Positions 35,251-42,102 of a stretch of 42,183 bases of DNA are shown piece by piece. Positions within the stretch are counted from its first letter, which is position 1. Every line of letters starts with the position of its first letter. The position numbers and the translations under genes are program-made. Source of the stretch: Lachnospiraceae bacterium (GTDB taxonomy: Bacteria; Bacillota; Clostridia; Lachnospirales; Lachnospiraceae); NCBI GenBank assembly GCA_023664345.1, contig JAMPFQ010000029.1, positions 1 through 42,183 on the forward strand, read 5' to 3'. Below the pieces are notes generated by a model that was not told the DNA's origin, searched no databases, and worked only from the letters and a program-made list of their open reading frames with translations.

Positions 35251-35667
35251 ATCTGTTGTGAAGGGCGATGCAGTGAATTGTAGTGTCGGGGAGTCTGCCG
35301 ACGGCTCCCCGTATCTGACTCATTGTGTGGCATATGCGAATGCATGGCATTGATCTGCATGAACGGAAAAACGATAATTGACAGAACAAAAAAATGCTTG
35401 ACATAAGAAGATAACGGTGATATTCTGTAACCAGTTAGATTTATGTAATGCTTGTAAGGCTGAACATGAATCATGGATGTATTTTACAACAAGGAAAGAA
35501 GAATCATATCGCACTTTACGATATTCCGTAATTTTAAGTGCTTTTCAGGCGTTTCGCCGCAGATTCAACTTTTAAATTGACAGGGCGGAACCGGAAAGCA
35601 GGGGATATGCAGTCCCGTTTGGTTTTGTTCACTTTCGGATATTCCTGTCCTGACCGGGGAGGATTCT
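35251..35667 (+). other. intergenic region with hairpin and promoter
   Basis: No gene is seen. A 7-bp GC-rich hairpin (CGGGGAG 35287-35293, CTCCCCG 35305-35311) without a T run may end the J-like gene. Two TTGACA boxes (35378, 35398) follow; only the second has a -10 at the right distance. A further TTGACA at 35577 has no matching -10. Confidence 0.5.
35398..35426 (+). promoter_or_regulatory. putative promoter of the broken Rpn gene
   Basis: TTGACA (35398-35403) and TATTCT (35421-35426) with a 17-nt spacer. The leader to 35668 would be about 235 nt, again long, as at 18007. Confidence 0.6.
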
Positions 35668-36439
35668 ATGGGAGAGAAGGACAAAACGGAAAAACTGTTT
35701 GTGGCATGTAAGGATGTGTTTGCGGAACTTGTCAATGTGCTCCTGTATAAGGGAGAGCAGGTTCTGGCAGAGGAAAAGATGCTGCCAGGCCCGACGGAAA
35801 GTATTTACCCGGGGCAGAAAGCGGAACTGGCGAGTCAGTTTCAGGATTACAGCATGTATGAAATGCTGCGGGGAGAAGTTTGTACCCTGTATACACTGGA
35901 AAACCAGAGCGGTGTGGATCGTCAGATGATCCTCCGCCATACGGGTTACGAGGGAGCCGCTTATCGGAGACAGTATGGGCAAAAGAAGCAGAGTGTTGGA
36001 GGACTATGTGGATAAGAACCGGATGCATGTGTTTGATATGCGGTTCCTTGACGGGACGGTGAGGGAGCAGTTTGAAGGAGACATGAGGGTAGTGCTGGAT
36101 TATCTTTCTGACAGGGAGAGCCTGGTCAGGAGGCGGCAGGAACTGAGGAATCCGGAAGAAGTGATGCGGATGCTCCACGCCCTGTCAGGTGATACGAGAT
36201 ATCTGGAGAATGTAGATCAAATGAAAGAAGGAGGGTCAACCGTGTGCGATCTGCTGGACGAGATGGTGAGTAAGGGAATAGAGCAAGGACTTACGCAGGG
36301 AAGGCGAGAGGGGCTCAAAGCGCTGATATCAACCTGTAAGGAACTGAAACTTTCTTTTGACGAGACAACGGCAAAAGTAAAGGAAAAATTTTCCCTTGGG
36401 GAGGAGGAAGCCGGAAGCGGCATGAGACTGTATTGGTAA
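35668..36439 (+). pseudogene. Rpn/PDDEXK-type protein with internal deletion and frameshift
   Basis: The first part (MGEKDKTEKLFVACKDVFAELVNVLLYKGEQ, LENQSGVDRQMILRHTGYEGAAYRRQ) is the N-terminal half of a known Lachnospiraceae Rpn-like family. Near 35970-35985 the frame changes and the sequence resumes at RVLEDYVDKNRMHVFDMRFL, GDMRVVLDYL, then IEQGLTQGRREGLK and the tail SFDETTAKVKEKFSLG...MRLYW. The segment normally between them (an YPVVTLVLYFG-type strand and W-P loop) is missing, about 60 residues by memory of the family. The E-x-Q core remains as LENQS, but the fold is probably broken. The C-terminal tail is almost the same as in the gene at 18225. Confidence 0.78.
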
Positions 36440-36479
36440 AACGGCAATATGGGATACAACATAGTTTTGATGCGCCCGG

Positions 36480-37496
36480 TTACGAATCGACGGAGGATGA
36501 CACGATGTTCATCTGCCTCTGCAGCCTTGCCTTCAGGTTATCCAGAAATCTTTTATTTCCAAGCACGGTGAGCATGGGGCCAAAAGACATCACTTCGATC
36601 AGCAGTTCGGTCTCCATGCTTTGGTTATAATAGATCAGGCATTCGTATGTATCCTCGTCTATTTTTGTAGTGTTCTTTTCATAGTTTGCAAAGTGCAGCA
36701 TGGCGCGTTCCAGGGCATTGCGCTTGTTCACGATGCGCAGCCGGAGTGGTTCTTTATAGTAAGAACGCCGGATCATGGCATTCAGATCCACGGGAACGGA
36801 GAGGGTTTTCTCCAGCAGCCGGACACTCTGAATGCGGGAAACATTCAGGATTTCCAGTTTCATTTTGATATCTGTCTGTTCATCGAAACGCCCGTCCCGC
36901 TTCCTGGAGACATGGGCTGGCTGCAGCGCCAGCAGCCGGAATTTATCGTTTTTTACCGAATACTCCAGACGGGCGGGGACATAGTGGTGGTGTACCCGGT
37001 TCCCATGGGGCGAAGTGTAGTCGATATCCACATAACGGTTCTGCTTCTGGGCCTGGAGCAGGGTGCGGAAACAGGATCGATAATTTTCATCCTCATAGGG
37101 ATCGCCGTCGGCAAACCGGTCGAAATAGTAAAACTGTTCCGGCTTCCAGAGCGGTTCTGAGGAAGCTAACATCCGGGACAGTCCGTCCAGCTGTTCCTGC
37201 TCCAGAAATAATCTCATGCGTGGGTCAGAAAGCAGAGCCTTGAGGTAGGATCTCTCAAGGTCGGATACAGGGGTAATGAAAGCGGAAGACAGTCGGGAGC
37301 GGTATAGATTTCCATTTCTCTCGAATAAATTCCATGTGCCGTCCTCCAGCCTGGGTATGATGGAAAGCAGACTCTCTTCAAAGCCCTCGCTGCAGATACG
37401 ACGGCGGATGTCCTGTATGGTCAGGGCGTCCTGACTGCACAGCAGATGCCGCAATACCTGATAATAACAGCTGTATACTTCTGAAAACAGTTCCAT
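36480..37496 (-). CDS. WYL-domain transcriptional regulator
   Basis: The 338-residue protein has an N-terminal winged-helix-like part (1 to about 70), a linker, and a WYL-type domain at about 150-245: TLLQAQKQNRYVDIDYTSPHGNRVHHHYVPARLEYSVKNDKFRLLAL, ended by a C-terminal extension (LIEVMSFGPMLTVLGNKRFL). WYL regulators bind ligands or nucleic acids and control defence, metabolism or stress genes. Here the tripeptide reads FRL, as in many members. A GGGGGGT ribosome site lies just before the ATG on the minus strand. The upstream 140 nt hold four inverted repeats. It follows the second WYL gene in the same direction, so the pair may regulate together. Confidence 0.85.
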   Translation of the reverse strand: MELFSEVYSCYYQVLRHLLCSQDALTIQDIRRRICSEGFEESLLSIIPRLEDGTWNLFERNGNLYRSRLSSAFITPVSDLERSYLKALLSDPRMRLFLEQEQLDGLSRMLASSEPLWKPEQFYYFDRFADGDPYEDENYRSCFRTLLQAQKQNRYVDIDYTSPHGNRVHHHYVPARLEYSVKNDKFRLLALQPAHVSRKRDGRFDEQTDIKMKLEILNVSRIQSVRLLEKTLSVPVDLNAMIRRSYYKEPLRLRIVNKRNALERAMLHFANYEKNTTKIDEDTYECLIYYNQSMETELLIEVMSFGPMLTVLGNKRFLDNLKARLQRQMNIVSSSVDS

Positions 37497-37507
37497 GTTT
37501 ACCCCCC

Positions 37508-37582
37508 GCGTGCCTCAGCACGCATATTGATCAATATTGAAAGTTTACTTTCAAACTTCCAAACATGCCGCCTGCGGCGGCA
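37508..37582 (-). promoter_or_regulatory. four consecutive inverted repeats between the two WYL genes
   Basis: In order: GCGTGC-CTCA-GCACGC (37508-37523); the perfect 14-bp palindrome ATATTGATCAATAT (37524-37537); TTGAAAG-TTTA-CTTTCAA (37537-37554); and TGCCGC-CTGCG-GCGGCA (37566-37582). The last, GC-rich one may be the terminator of the upstream WYL gene. The two AT-rich palindromes overlap the likely promoter of the 338-residue regulator and look like operators. The first sits next to its ribosome site. Confidence 0.6.
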
Positions 37583-37637
37583 CAAGCAATCAGTGAGAAG
37601 AATGCCTGTCTGTGCCTGAAGCGTCTTTTAAGGAAGA

Positions 37638-38879
37638 TCACTCCGCCTTTATCTGATACATTCGGTACATTGTCTTCAGATCCTGGTAGAAACGCTGTTC
37701 CACCGATCTGTCGGTGCATTCCAGGGACAGGATCCTGCCTGTAAAAGTGCGGATCCAGGGAAGCATTTCATTGCAGTCAAATACTTCAATCTCATACTGA
37801 TAGACATTCTGCGCGATCCTGGTGACCGTGCCGCCTCTGCCCTCATTTTTCAACCGATTCACAATATACTGCTCGGAGGGCTCAAAAGCCTGTATGGTCA
37901 TGGTCAGCCTCTCCAGGTGATTCCGACTGTTTCCCTGGAAAGATACGCCCCAGAGCTGCCCGCGGTTCCGGTCCAGTTTGGAGTGCAGTTCCTCATATTC
38001 TTCCGACTGATCCAGCAGGGTGACGGTTTTGATGGTATCAAGGCGGTAGCAGGTGAAGCGTTTGCTTTTGCACACGTACCCGCACAGAAAACGTCTGCCG
38101 CTCCTGGTGCTGATAAAGATCTGCAGGGGCGTGCAGTCGGCGGTATTCACAGATCCGTTCTTGGAACTTTTCAGTTCCAGGCGAATGTTCCGTTTCCGGT
38201 TCATGGCGTCCAGGAGATCCAAGAGGATCTCATCTTCCAGGGTGTGTACGCAGAAACTGTGCTTTACCCGGAAACTCTGATTGTGATGATCCAGCTGCTC
38301 CGTCAGATGATTTCCCACAATGCCGAAAGTTTCCGCCATCTGGTAAAAGGCAAGGGCATCCAGTATATTTTCATTTGAGGCAAGCCAGTCGGCAAGGGAC
38401 CGGTCCAGGGAAAAGACAACGGTCTTGCCGTTTTTTTTCTTTTGCAGCAGCCCTTCCTTTTCGTAGGCATTGCATTTTCGGCGGACGGTCTGGATGTCGA
38501 ACAGCGCTTCATAGTCATCCAGCAGGCGTCCGGTCATCTCCTCCACAGTCAGTTCCGCGCCGCTCTGAAGCAGATCCAATATCAGGAAATGGAGCACGAT
38601 ATCGTTGTCGGTGAAGCTTTTTGTCTTCCATACCCTAAACAGTGGATTGGTGTCCAGAAGATTGCTGTCTATTGCCAGGGAAATATTGGCGCCGTTGGAC
38701 ACATGGTCCTTCCGCACATGATCCCCAAGCCAGCTTTCCAGCCGCCGCCGTTCATTGTCGTATGTACGGGGGCTCTTGTCCTTGAATTCTTCCCTGGTCT
38801 TGAAGCCATAGACGAAGAAATCGCGGACATATTCCCTTGTTTTTGGAAAACTTTTGATCAGTTCCTGAAAATCGGACAT
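37638..38879 (-). CDS. WYL-domain transcriptional regulator, second
   Basis: The 413-residue protein starts MSDFQELIKSFPKTREYVRDFFVYGF, has a winged helix at about 85-160 (VEEMTGRLLDDYEALFDIQTVRRKCNAYEKEGLLQ) and a WYL domain at about 225-300 (LLDAMNRKRNIRLELKSSKNG, CTPLQIFISTRSGRRFLCGYVCKSKRFTCYRLDTIKTV). The triplet reads FLC here. A C-terminal WCX-like extension follows. It is divergent from the Rpn-type gene at 39098, whose transcription it may control. Its promoter is at 38951-38979 and GAGG precedes the ATG. Confidence 0.86.
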   Translation of the reverse strand: MSDFQELIKSFPKTREYVRDFFVYGFKTREEFKDKSPRTYDNERRRLESWLGDHVRKDHVSNGANISLAIDSNLLDTNPLFRVWKTKSFTDNDIVLHFLILDLLQSGAELTVEEMTGRLLDDYEALFDIQTVRRKCNAYEKEGLLQKKKNGKTVVFSLDRSLADWLASNENILDALAFYQMAETFGIVGNHLTEQLDHHNQSFRVKHSFCVHTLEDEILLDLLDAMNRKRNIRLELKSSKNGSVNTADCTPLQIFISTRSGRRFLCGYVCKSKRFTCYRLDTIKTVTLLDQSEEYEELHSKLDRNRGQLWGVSFQGNSRNHLERLTMTIQAFEPSEQYIVNRLKNEGRGGTVTRIAQNVYQYEIEVFDCNEMLPWIRTFTGRILSLECTDRSVEQRFYQDLKTMYRMYQIKAE

Positions 38880-38950
38880 TTTTCCTCGTTTCTGCGCTGC
38901 TGCACGTATTTTCTGCCTGTTTCCATCGTATGTAGAGGCGCTTTCATTTT

Positions 38951-38979
38951 ATTATACAGAAGAGTGTTTTTGCTTTCAA
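38951..38979 (-). promoter_or_regulatory. promoter of the 413-residue WYL regulator
   Basis: Read on the minus strand: TTGAAA (38979-38974) and TATAAT (38956-38951) with a 17-nt spacer. The leader to the ATG is about 65 nt. Confidence 0.7.
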
Positions 38980-39021
38980 CATCGAACTGCTACATTTTTA
39001 GATTAAATTTTAATAAACTGC

Positions 39022-39050
39022 TGTACATTTTATTGTTTTTTAACTATAAT
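39022..39050 (+). promoter_or_regulatory. putative promoter of the 39098 gene
   Basis: TATAAT at 39045-39050 is exact; a weak -35, TGTACA (39022-39027), lies 17 nt upstream. The start codon follows after 47 nt. Confidence 0.5.
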
Positions 39051-39097
39051 ATAAATGCAGGAAAGTAAATGATGGCAGTCATAGGAAAGGAGCGGGA

Positions 39098-40051
39098 ATG
39101 TGCATAGTCAGTACGCCCTATGATGATGTGTTCCGTACTCTGCTGACGGATTGCAGGAATCTGATCATTCCGGTGGTGAATGAAATATTCAGGGAAGATT
39201 ACACCGGCAGGGAACAGGTTATACTGAAAGAAAATGAAATATTCCTGCGGCGGCAGCATGGGGAAGAGGAAAAGAAAGTCACGGATTCCTCCTTTGCCAT
39301 TGAGGAAGACAATGCTTTAAAGAAGTATCATCTGGAATGCCAGAGCAGTGCGGATGGCAGCATGGTCATCAGGATGTACGAGTATGATTCGCAGATCGCC
39401 TTGAAAGACAGTACCCTGGAAAATGGAATGTTGCATGTGAATTTTCCCCGGTCCGCAGTATTGTACCTGAGGCATAATAAGAATACGCCGGATGTGCTTG
39501 CAATATGTATCCATACACCGGGCGGGAGTGTTTCTTATGATGTACCTGCGCTTAAGGTACAGATGTATAGCATTGATGAAATCTCTCGGAAAAAACTGTT
39601 ATTTCTTATACCTTTTTACATTTTTGTGTTTGAGGAGCAGTTTAAGGAGATAGAGGAAGATTCGGTTAAACTCTGCCATTTAAGGGAAATTTATGAAAAC
39701 ATCGCAAAGAAGCTTGAAAGTCTGTGCATCGGGGGAGAACTGGATGAGTATACGAGGCAGACGATATGCGAGATGTCTGAAAAGGTGCTTGGAAATATTG
39801 CGTGGAAATATGAGAATATCAAGAAGGAGGTTGGAAAGGTCATGGGTGGACAGGTACTTGAATATGAAGCAAAAAATATTCTTCGTCAGGGAATCGAGCA
39901 GGGGATAGAACAGGGGATAGAACAGGGTGTAGCAGATTCGGCGCAGAAGATGCTGGCGAAAGGTTACAGCTGTGAACATGTTTCCGATATCCTGGAACTT
40001 GCCATTGAGGAGGTAAGGAAGATTCAGGAAAGGATGCTTCAGACGGTATAG
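39098..40051 (+). CDS. Rpn/PDDEXK-family protein with GIEQ repeats
   Basis: The 317-residue protein has a PD-(D/E)XK-type core: YDDVFRTLLTDCRNLIIPVVNEIF, DSSFAI (Asp), KKYHLECQSSADGSMVIRMYEYDSQIAL (E-x-Q motif), then a helical part and three IEQG repeats (about 265-276), ending in a helical tail (GYSCEHVSDILELAIEEVRKIQERM). The family is described as Rpn-like or transposase-like nucleases; several act in DNA cleavage or phage defence. The core differs from the other two genes of this type in the window, and the tail is not shared. AAAGGAG lies about 8 nt before the ATG. It is divergent from a WYL regulator and ends at a strong terminator. Confidence 0.82.
   Translation: MCIVSTPYDDVFRTLLTDCRNLIIPVVNEIFREDYTGREQVILKENEIFLRRQHGEEEKKVTDSSFAIEEDNALKKYHLECQSSADGSMVIRMYEYDSQIALKDSTLENGMLHVNFPRSAVLYLRHNKNTPDVLAICIHTPGGSVSYDVPALKVQMYSIDEISRKKLLFLIPFYIFVFEEQFKEIEEDSVKLCHLREIYENIAKKLESLCIGGELDEYTRQTICEMSEKVLGNIAWKYENIKKEVGKVMGGQVLEYEAKNILRQGIEQGIEQGIEQGVADSAQKMLAKGYSCEHVSDILELAIEEVRKIQERMLQTV
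39890..39925 (+). repeat. 12-nt tandem coding repeat (GIEQ)
   Basis: Three 12-nt units code for GIEQ; the last two are identical at the DNA level. They may vary in number by slippage. Confidence 0.85.
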
Positions 40052-40069
40052 TTATCATCGCAGGCAACA

Positions 40070-40101
40070 AAAACAGGAGCTGTCATGGCTCCTGTTTTTT
40101 T
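40070..40101 (+). terminator. strong intrinsic terminator
   Basis: AAAACAGGAGC (40070-40080) pairs perfectly with GCTCCTGTTTT (40088-40098) around a 7-nt loop, and T continues to 40101. It ends the Rpn-type gene. Confidence 0.93.
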
Positions 40102-40157
40102 GCGCGAATAAGCAGAGTCAGAAGCGCCCACGCCTTTCGTGCCTGTTTTTGCGCGAA
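40091..40157 (+). repeat. short direct repeat after the terminator
   Basis: CCTG, a T run and GCGCGAA occur at 40091-40108 (seven T) and 40142-40157 (five T). The second copy carries part of a terminator arm without its partner, as if the terminator end had been duplicated. Confidence 0.6.
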
Positions 40158-40173
40158 CCACTTCGCAACTTTT

Positions 40174-40203
40174 TTGAAATGATTATCTGGAAAATAATAT
40201 ATA
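40174..40203 (+). promoter_or_regulatory. putative promoter of rtcB
   Basis: TTGAAA (40174-40179) and TATATA (40198-40203) with an 18-nt spacer; an overlapping TATAAT (40202-40207) would give 22 nt. No sigma-54 type box (GG-N10-GC) of the RtcR-controlled kind is evident. Confidence 0.45.
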
Positions 40204-40249
40204 TAATGATCTTATCAGATACAGAGAAGAGACAAAGCGAAAGGATGGG

Positions 40250-41488
40250 ATGGATATGTTCGTATTGTATAACGAGAAAACGAGATTTCCGGTAAAGATA
40301 TGGCTGGAGGACGAGGGTCAGCTGGAAGAAAACTGCCTGGAGCAGGCTTATAACCTGTCGCAGCTTCCTTTTATACATAAATGGGTATGCCTCATGCCGG
40401 ATACCCACGCGGGAAAGGGAATGCCCATCGGCGGCGTGATCGCCACGAAGGATGTGATCATTCCCAATGCGGTGGGAGTTGATATCGGATGCGGCATGGA
40501 TTTCATTCCCACCAATATCCGCGTGGAGGATATCCGGGGGATTCAGACCGGAAACGGTACCATGATCCAGGCCATCATCGGCAATATCATGAGAGCGATC
40601 CCTTTAAATCAGGAGAGATACAAGGTTCCCCAGGGATCACAGGTACTGGACCGGGCGCGGCAGGAGATGGAGAAGTATGAGCAGAACCCGGAACTGATAC
40701 CGCTGATCGAGGACGGATATTATCAGGTGGGAAGCCTGGGAGGCGGCAATCATTTTATCGAACTGCAGGAGGATCAGGAGGGTTACCTCTGCATTATGCT
40801 CCACTCCGGGAGCCGTCATCTGGGAAAGGCCATCTGCGACTATTTCCATAAGGCGGCAAGGGAACTGAACAGACAGTGGTACAGCGAGGTAAAGGATGAA
40901 TACCATCTGGCTTTCCTGCCTGTCCGGTCAAAGGAAGGGCAGCAGTATATCAACTGGATGAACCTTGCCCTGGATTACGCCTTTGAAAACCGCGCCCATA
41001 TGCTGGATAAGACCTGTGCCGTTGTGAAAGAACTGATCGAGAAGCATACGGGGCAGACGGTGGAGTTCGGGGAGGAGATCAACTGCCATCACAATTACGC
41101 GTCGCTGGAAAATCATTATGATGCCAATGTGTGGGTACATAGAAAGGGAGCCACCAGAGTGCGGGAGGGGGAAATGGCCGTGATACCGGGAGCCATGGGA
41201 TCCTACAGCTATGTGGTGAGAGGAAAGGGCAATCCGGAATCTTTCTGCACCTCCTCCCACGGTGCGGGAAGGAGTTATTCCCGGTCAGGGGCAATGAAAG
41301 CGTTCAGTGTGGAGCAGGTCATGGTGGATCTGAAAGAACAGAATGTGGTGCTGGGAAAGCGCAGGAAAACGGATGTAGCTGAGGAGTGCCGGTTTGCCTA
41401 TAAGGATATCGACCAGGTCATGGCACAGCAGCAGGATATGGTGACGCCGGTGAGGAAACTGAAGACAGTCGGCGTGGTCAAAGGGTAA
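40250..41488 (+). CDS. rtcB: RtcB RNA ligase
   Basis: This 412-residue enzyme joins RNA 2',3'-cyclic phosphate (or 3'-phosphate) and 5'-OH ends with GTP and Mn2+, as in tRNA splicing or repair. The family motifs are intact: MPDTHAGKGMPIG, GVDIGCGMDF (metal-binding Asp and Cys), GGGNHFIE and HSGSRHLG (metal His), NCHHNYAS, RKGATR, and SSHGAGRSYSR with the guanylylated His. The length is that of the short bacterial RtcB group. Two starts are possible (40250 and 40256); AAGGATGGG lies upstream. No archease or RtcA gene is seen. A tRNA-mimic RNA follows after 81 nt, which suggests an RNA-repair locus of the RtcB/Y-RNA type. Confidence 0.95.
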   Translation: MDMFVLYNEKTRFPVKIWLEDEGQLEENCLEQAYNLSQLPFIHKWVCLMPDTHAGKGMPIGGVIATKDVIIPNAVGVDIGCGMDFIPTNIRVEDIRGIQTGNGTMIQAIIGNIMRAIPLNQERYKVPQGSQVLDRARQEMEKYEQNPELIPLIEDGYYQVGSLGGGNHFIELQEDQEGYLCIMLHSGSRHLGKAICDYFHKAARELNRQWYSEVKDEYHLAFLPVRSKEGQQYINWMNLALDYAFENRAHMLDKTCAVVKELIEKHTGQTVEFGEEINCHHNYASLENHYDANVWVHRKGATRVREGEMAVIPGAMGSYSYVVRGKGNPESFCTSSHGAGRSYSRSGAMKAFSVEQVMVDLKEQNVVLGKRRKTDVAEECRFAYKDIDQVMAQQQDMVTPVRKLKTVGVVKG

Positions 41489-41569
41489 AATAAGGAAATA
41501 ATTTATTTCAGCCAGGGTATTGGAAGCAACTTCCTGCCCGGCGGTGCCGGCAGCGTGCTGTCCGGTATC

Positions 41570-41698
41570 CCATAAATATTTCACCAAACTTAACGTGGTT
41601 GTTAAGGAAAGATTGTGAATGCGAGGGTTCGACTCCCTCCCGTGTAAACGGTAACTCAGTGGGTAGAGTACACAAAACAATGGAAAAGATCTTTATGG
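41570..41698 (+). ncRNA. YrlA-like bacterial Y RNA: circularly permuted tRNA mimic
   Basis: The core 41613-41675 is a tRNA cloverleaf in permuted order. TTGTG (anticodon stem 3' strand), AATGC (5-nt variable region), GAGGG-TTCGACT-CCCTC (T arm), CCGT-GTAA-ACGG (acceptor of 4 bp closed by a GNRA tetraloop), TA (positions 8-9), ACTC-AGTGGGTA-GAGT (D arm), A (position 26), CACAA (anticodon stem 5' strand). Tertiary partners fit tRNA: T8-A14, G15-C48, G18G19 with T55C56, T54-A58. Outside the core, a CTTAAC/GTTAAG hairpin (41589-41606) and a terminal stem CCATAAA/TTTATGG (41570-41576, 41692-41698), with inner TTT/AAA and CCA/TGG pairs, close the RNA. Published YrlA RNAs mimic tRNA, lack a free CCA end and lie near RtcB/Ro60 genes. 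The classical Ro-binding CGAAG motif is not seen. Confidence 0.8.
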
Positions 41699-41726
41699 TC
41701 TGCGGTTCGAATCCGCCTCATGAAAC
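41691..41726 (+). other. tRNA 3'-end-like fragment (T arm)
   Basis: TGGTC, then GCGG-TTCGAAT-CCGC, looks like the variable region and T arm of an ordinary tRNA, but no matching acceptor strand, D arm or CCA is present in the right order. It overlaps the last bases of the Y-RNA terminal stem. It may be a tRNA remnant or old attachment site, or part of the structured RNA region. Confidence 0.4.
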
Positions 41727-41754
41727 ACTTTTGTCCTGATTTCGGGCAGATTCC

Positions 41755-42102
41755 CTTCTCCGCCGTTTGGGCGGCAAAAGGAGAAGCGGAAGAAGCCGGA
41801 TCGGTCCGGAGCCTGAAGCCTGGGGATACCGCAGACCGGAAGGCGGAACAACAGCCTGCATGGAATGTATGCAGGATGCCCTTCCTCCCCACGGTCTGCT
41901 GAACGAGGCTTCCGCCCCGGAGCGATAAAAGTGTGCAAAGATTTTCTAAGCGGTCTGCCGAATTGCATTCGGCATAGGACGCCCGCTAAGAAAATCTAAG
42001 TTGCACACTGAAGAACGCAAAGACAGCGTTCTTCCCGGAACCGATTAGGTTCCATGGGATTGAATGGTTCCGTGGGATTGGTTTGTGCCGTCGGAGGCGG
42101 CA
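41755..42102 (+). ncRNA. unassigned, highly structured non-coding region
   Basis: At least eight helices follow each other. CTTCTCC/GGAGAAG with inner CCGCC/GGCGG (41755-41786); CCGGA-TCGG-TCCGG (41796-41809); a rod of GAAGCCT/AGGCTTC, GCAGACCG/CGGTCTGC, GAAGG/CCTTC and CCTGCAT/ATGCAGG (41815-41912); a 78-nt hairpin GTGTGCAA/TTGCACAC, AGATTTTCT/AGAAAATCT, AGCGG/CCGCT, TGCCGAAT/ATTCGGCA (41931-42008); AAGAACGC/GCGTTCTT (42011-42033); GGAACC/GGTTCC (42037-42053); TGCCG/CGGCA (42086-42102). No credible protein is encoded on either strand. The strand of the RNA is not certain because helices read the same both ways. It could be a large ncRNA of the ROOL/GOLLD kind, a retron-type ncRNA, or something new. 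Confidence 0.6.
42048..42080 (+). repeat. 15-nt direct repeat competing for one pairing partner
   Basis: GGTTCC(A/G)TGGGATTG occurs at 42048-42062 and 42066-42080 with one mismatch. Both copies can pair through GGTTCC with the single GGAACC at 42037-42042, so two folds are possible. Confidence 0.7.

Noticed and set aside
41613..41720. An ordinary tRNA gene, from the D arm at 41652 to the T arm at 41702.
   Set aside because: The distance between D and T arms is 8 nt too long, no anticodon stem pairs, and the acceptor strands (TAAACGG and TCATGAA) are not complementary. The permuted fold satisfies every helix instead.
41285..41968. Minus-strand frames of 71-131 residues over the RNA region.
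   Set aside because: They run antisense through rtcB, the Y-RNA and the helices, have no ribosome sites and show the usual nonsense reading of tRNA-like DNA.
41570..42102. tmRNA (ssrA).
   Set aside because: No tag reading frame, no GGGG-type acceptor with CCA end, and tmRNA lacks the canonical D stem seen here.
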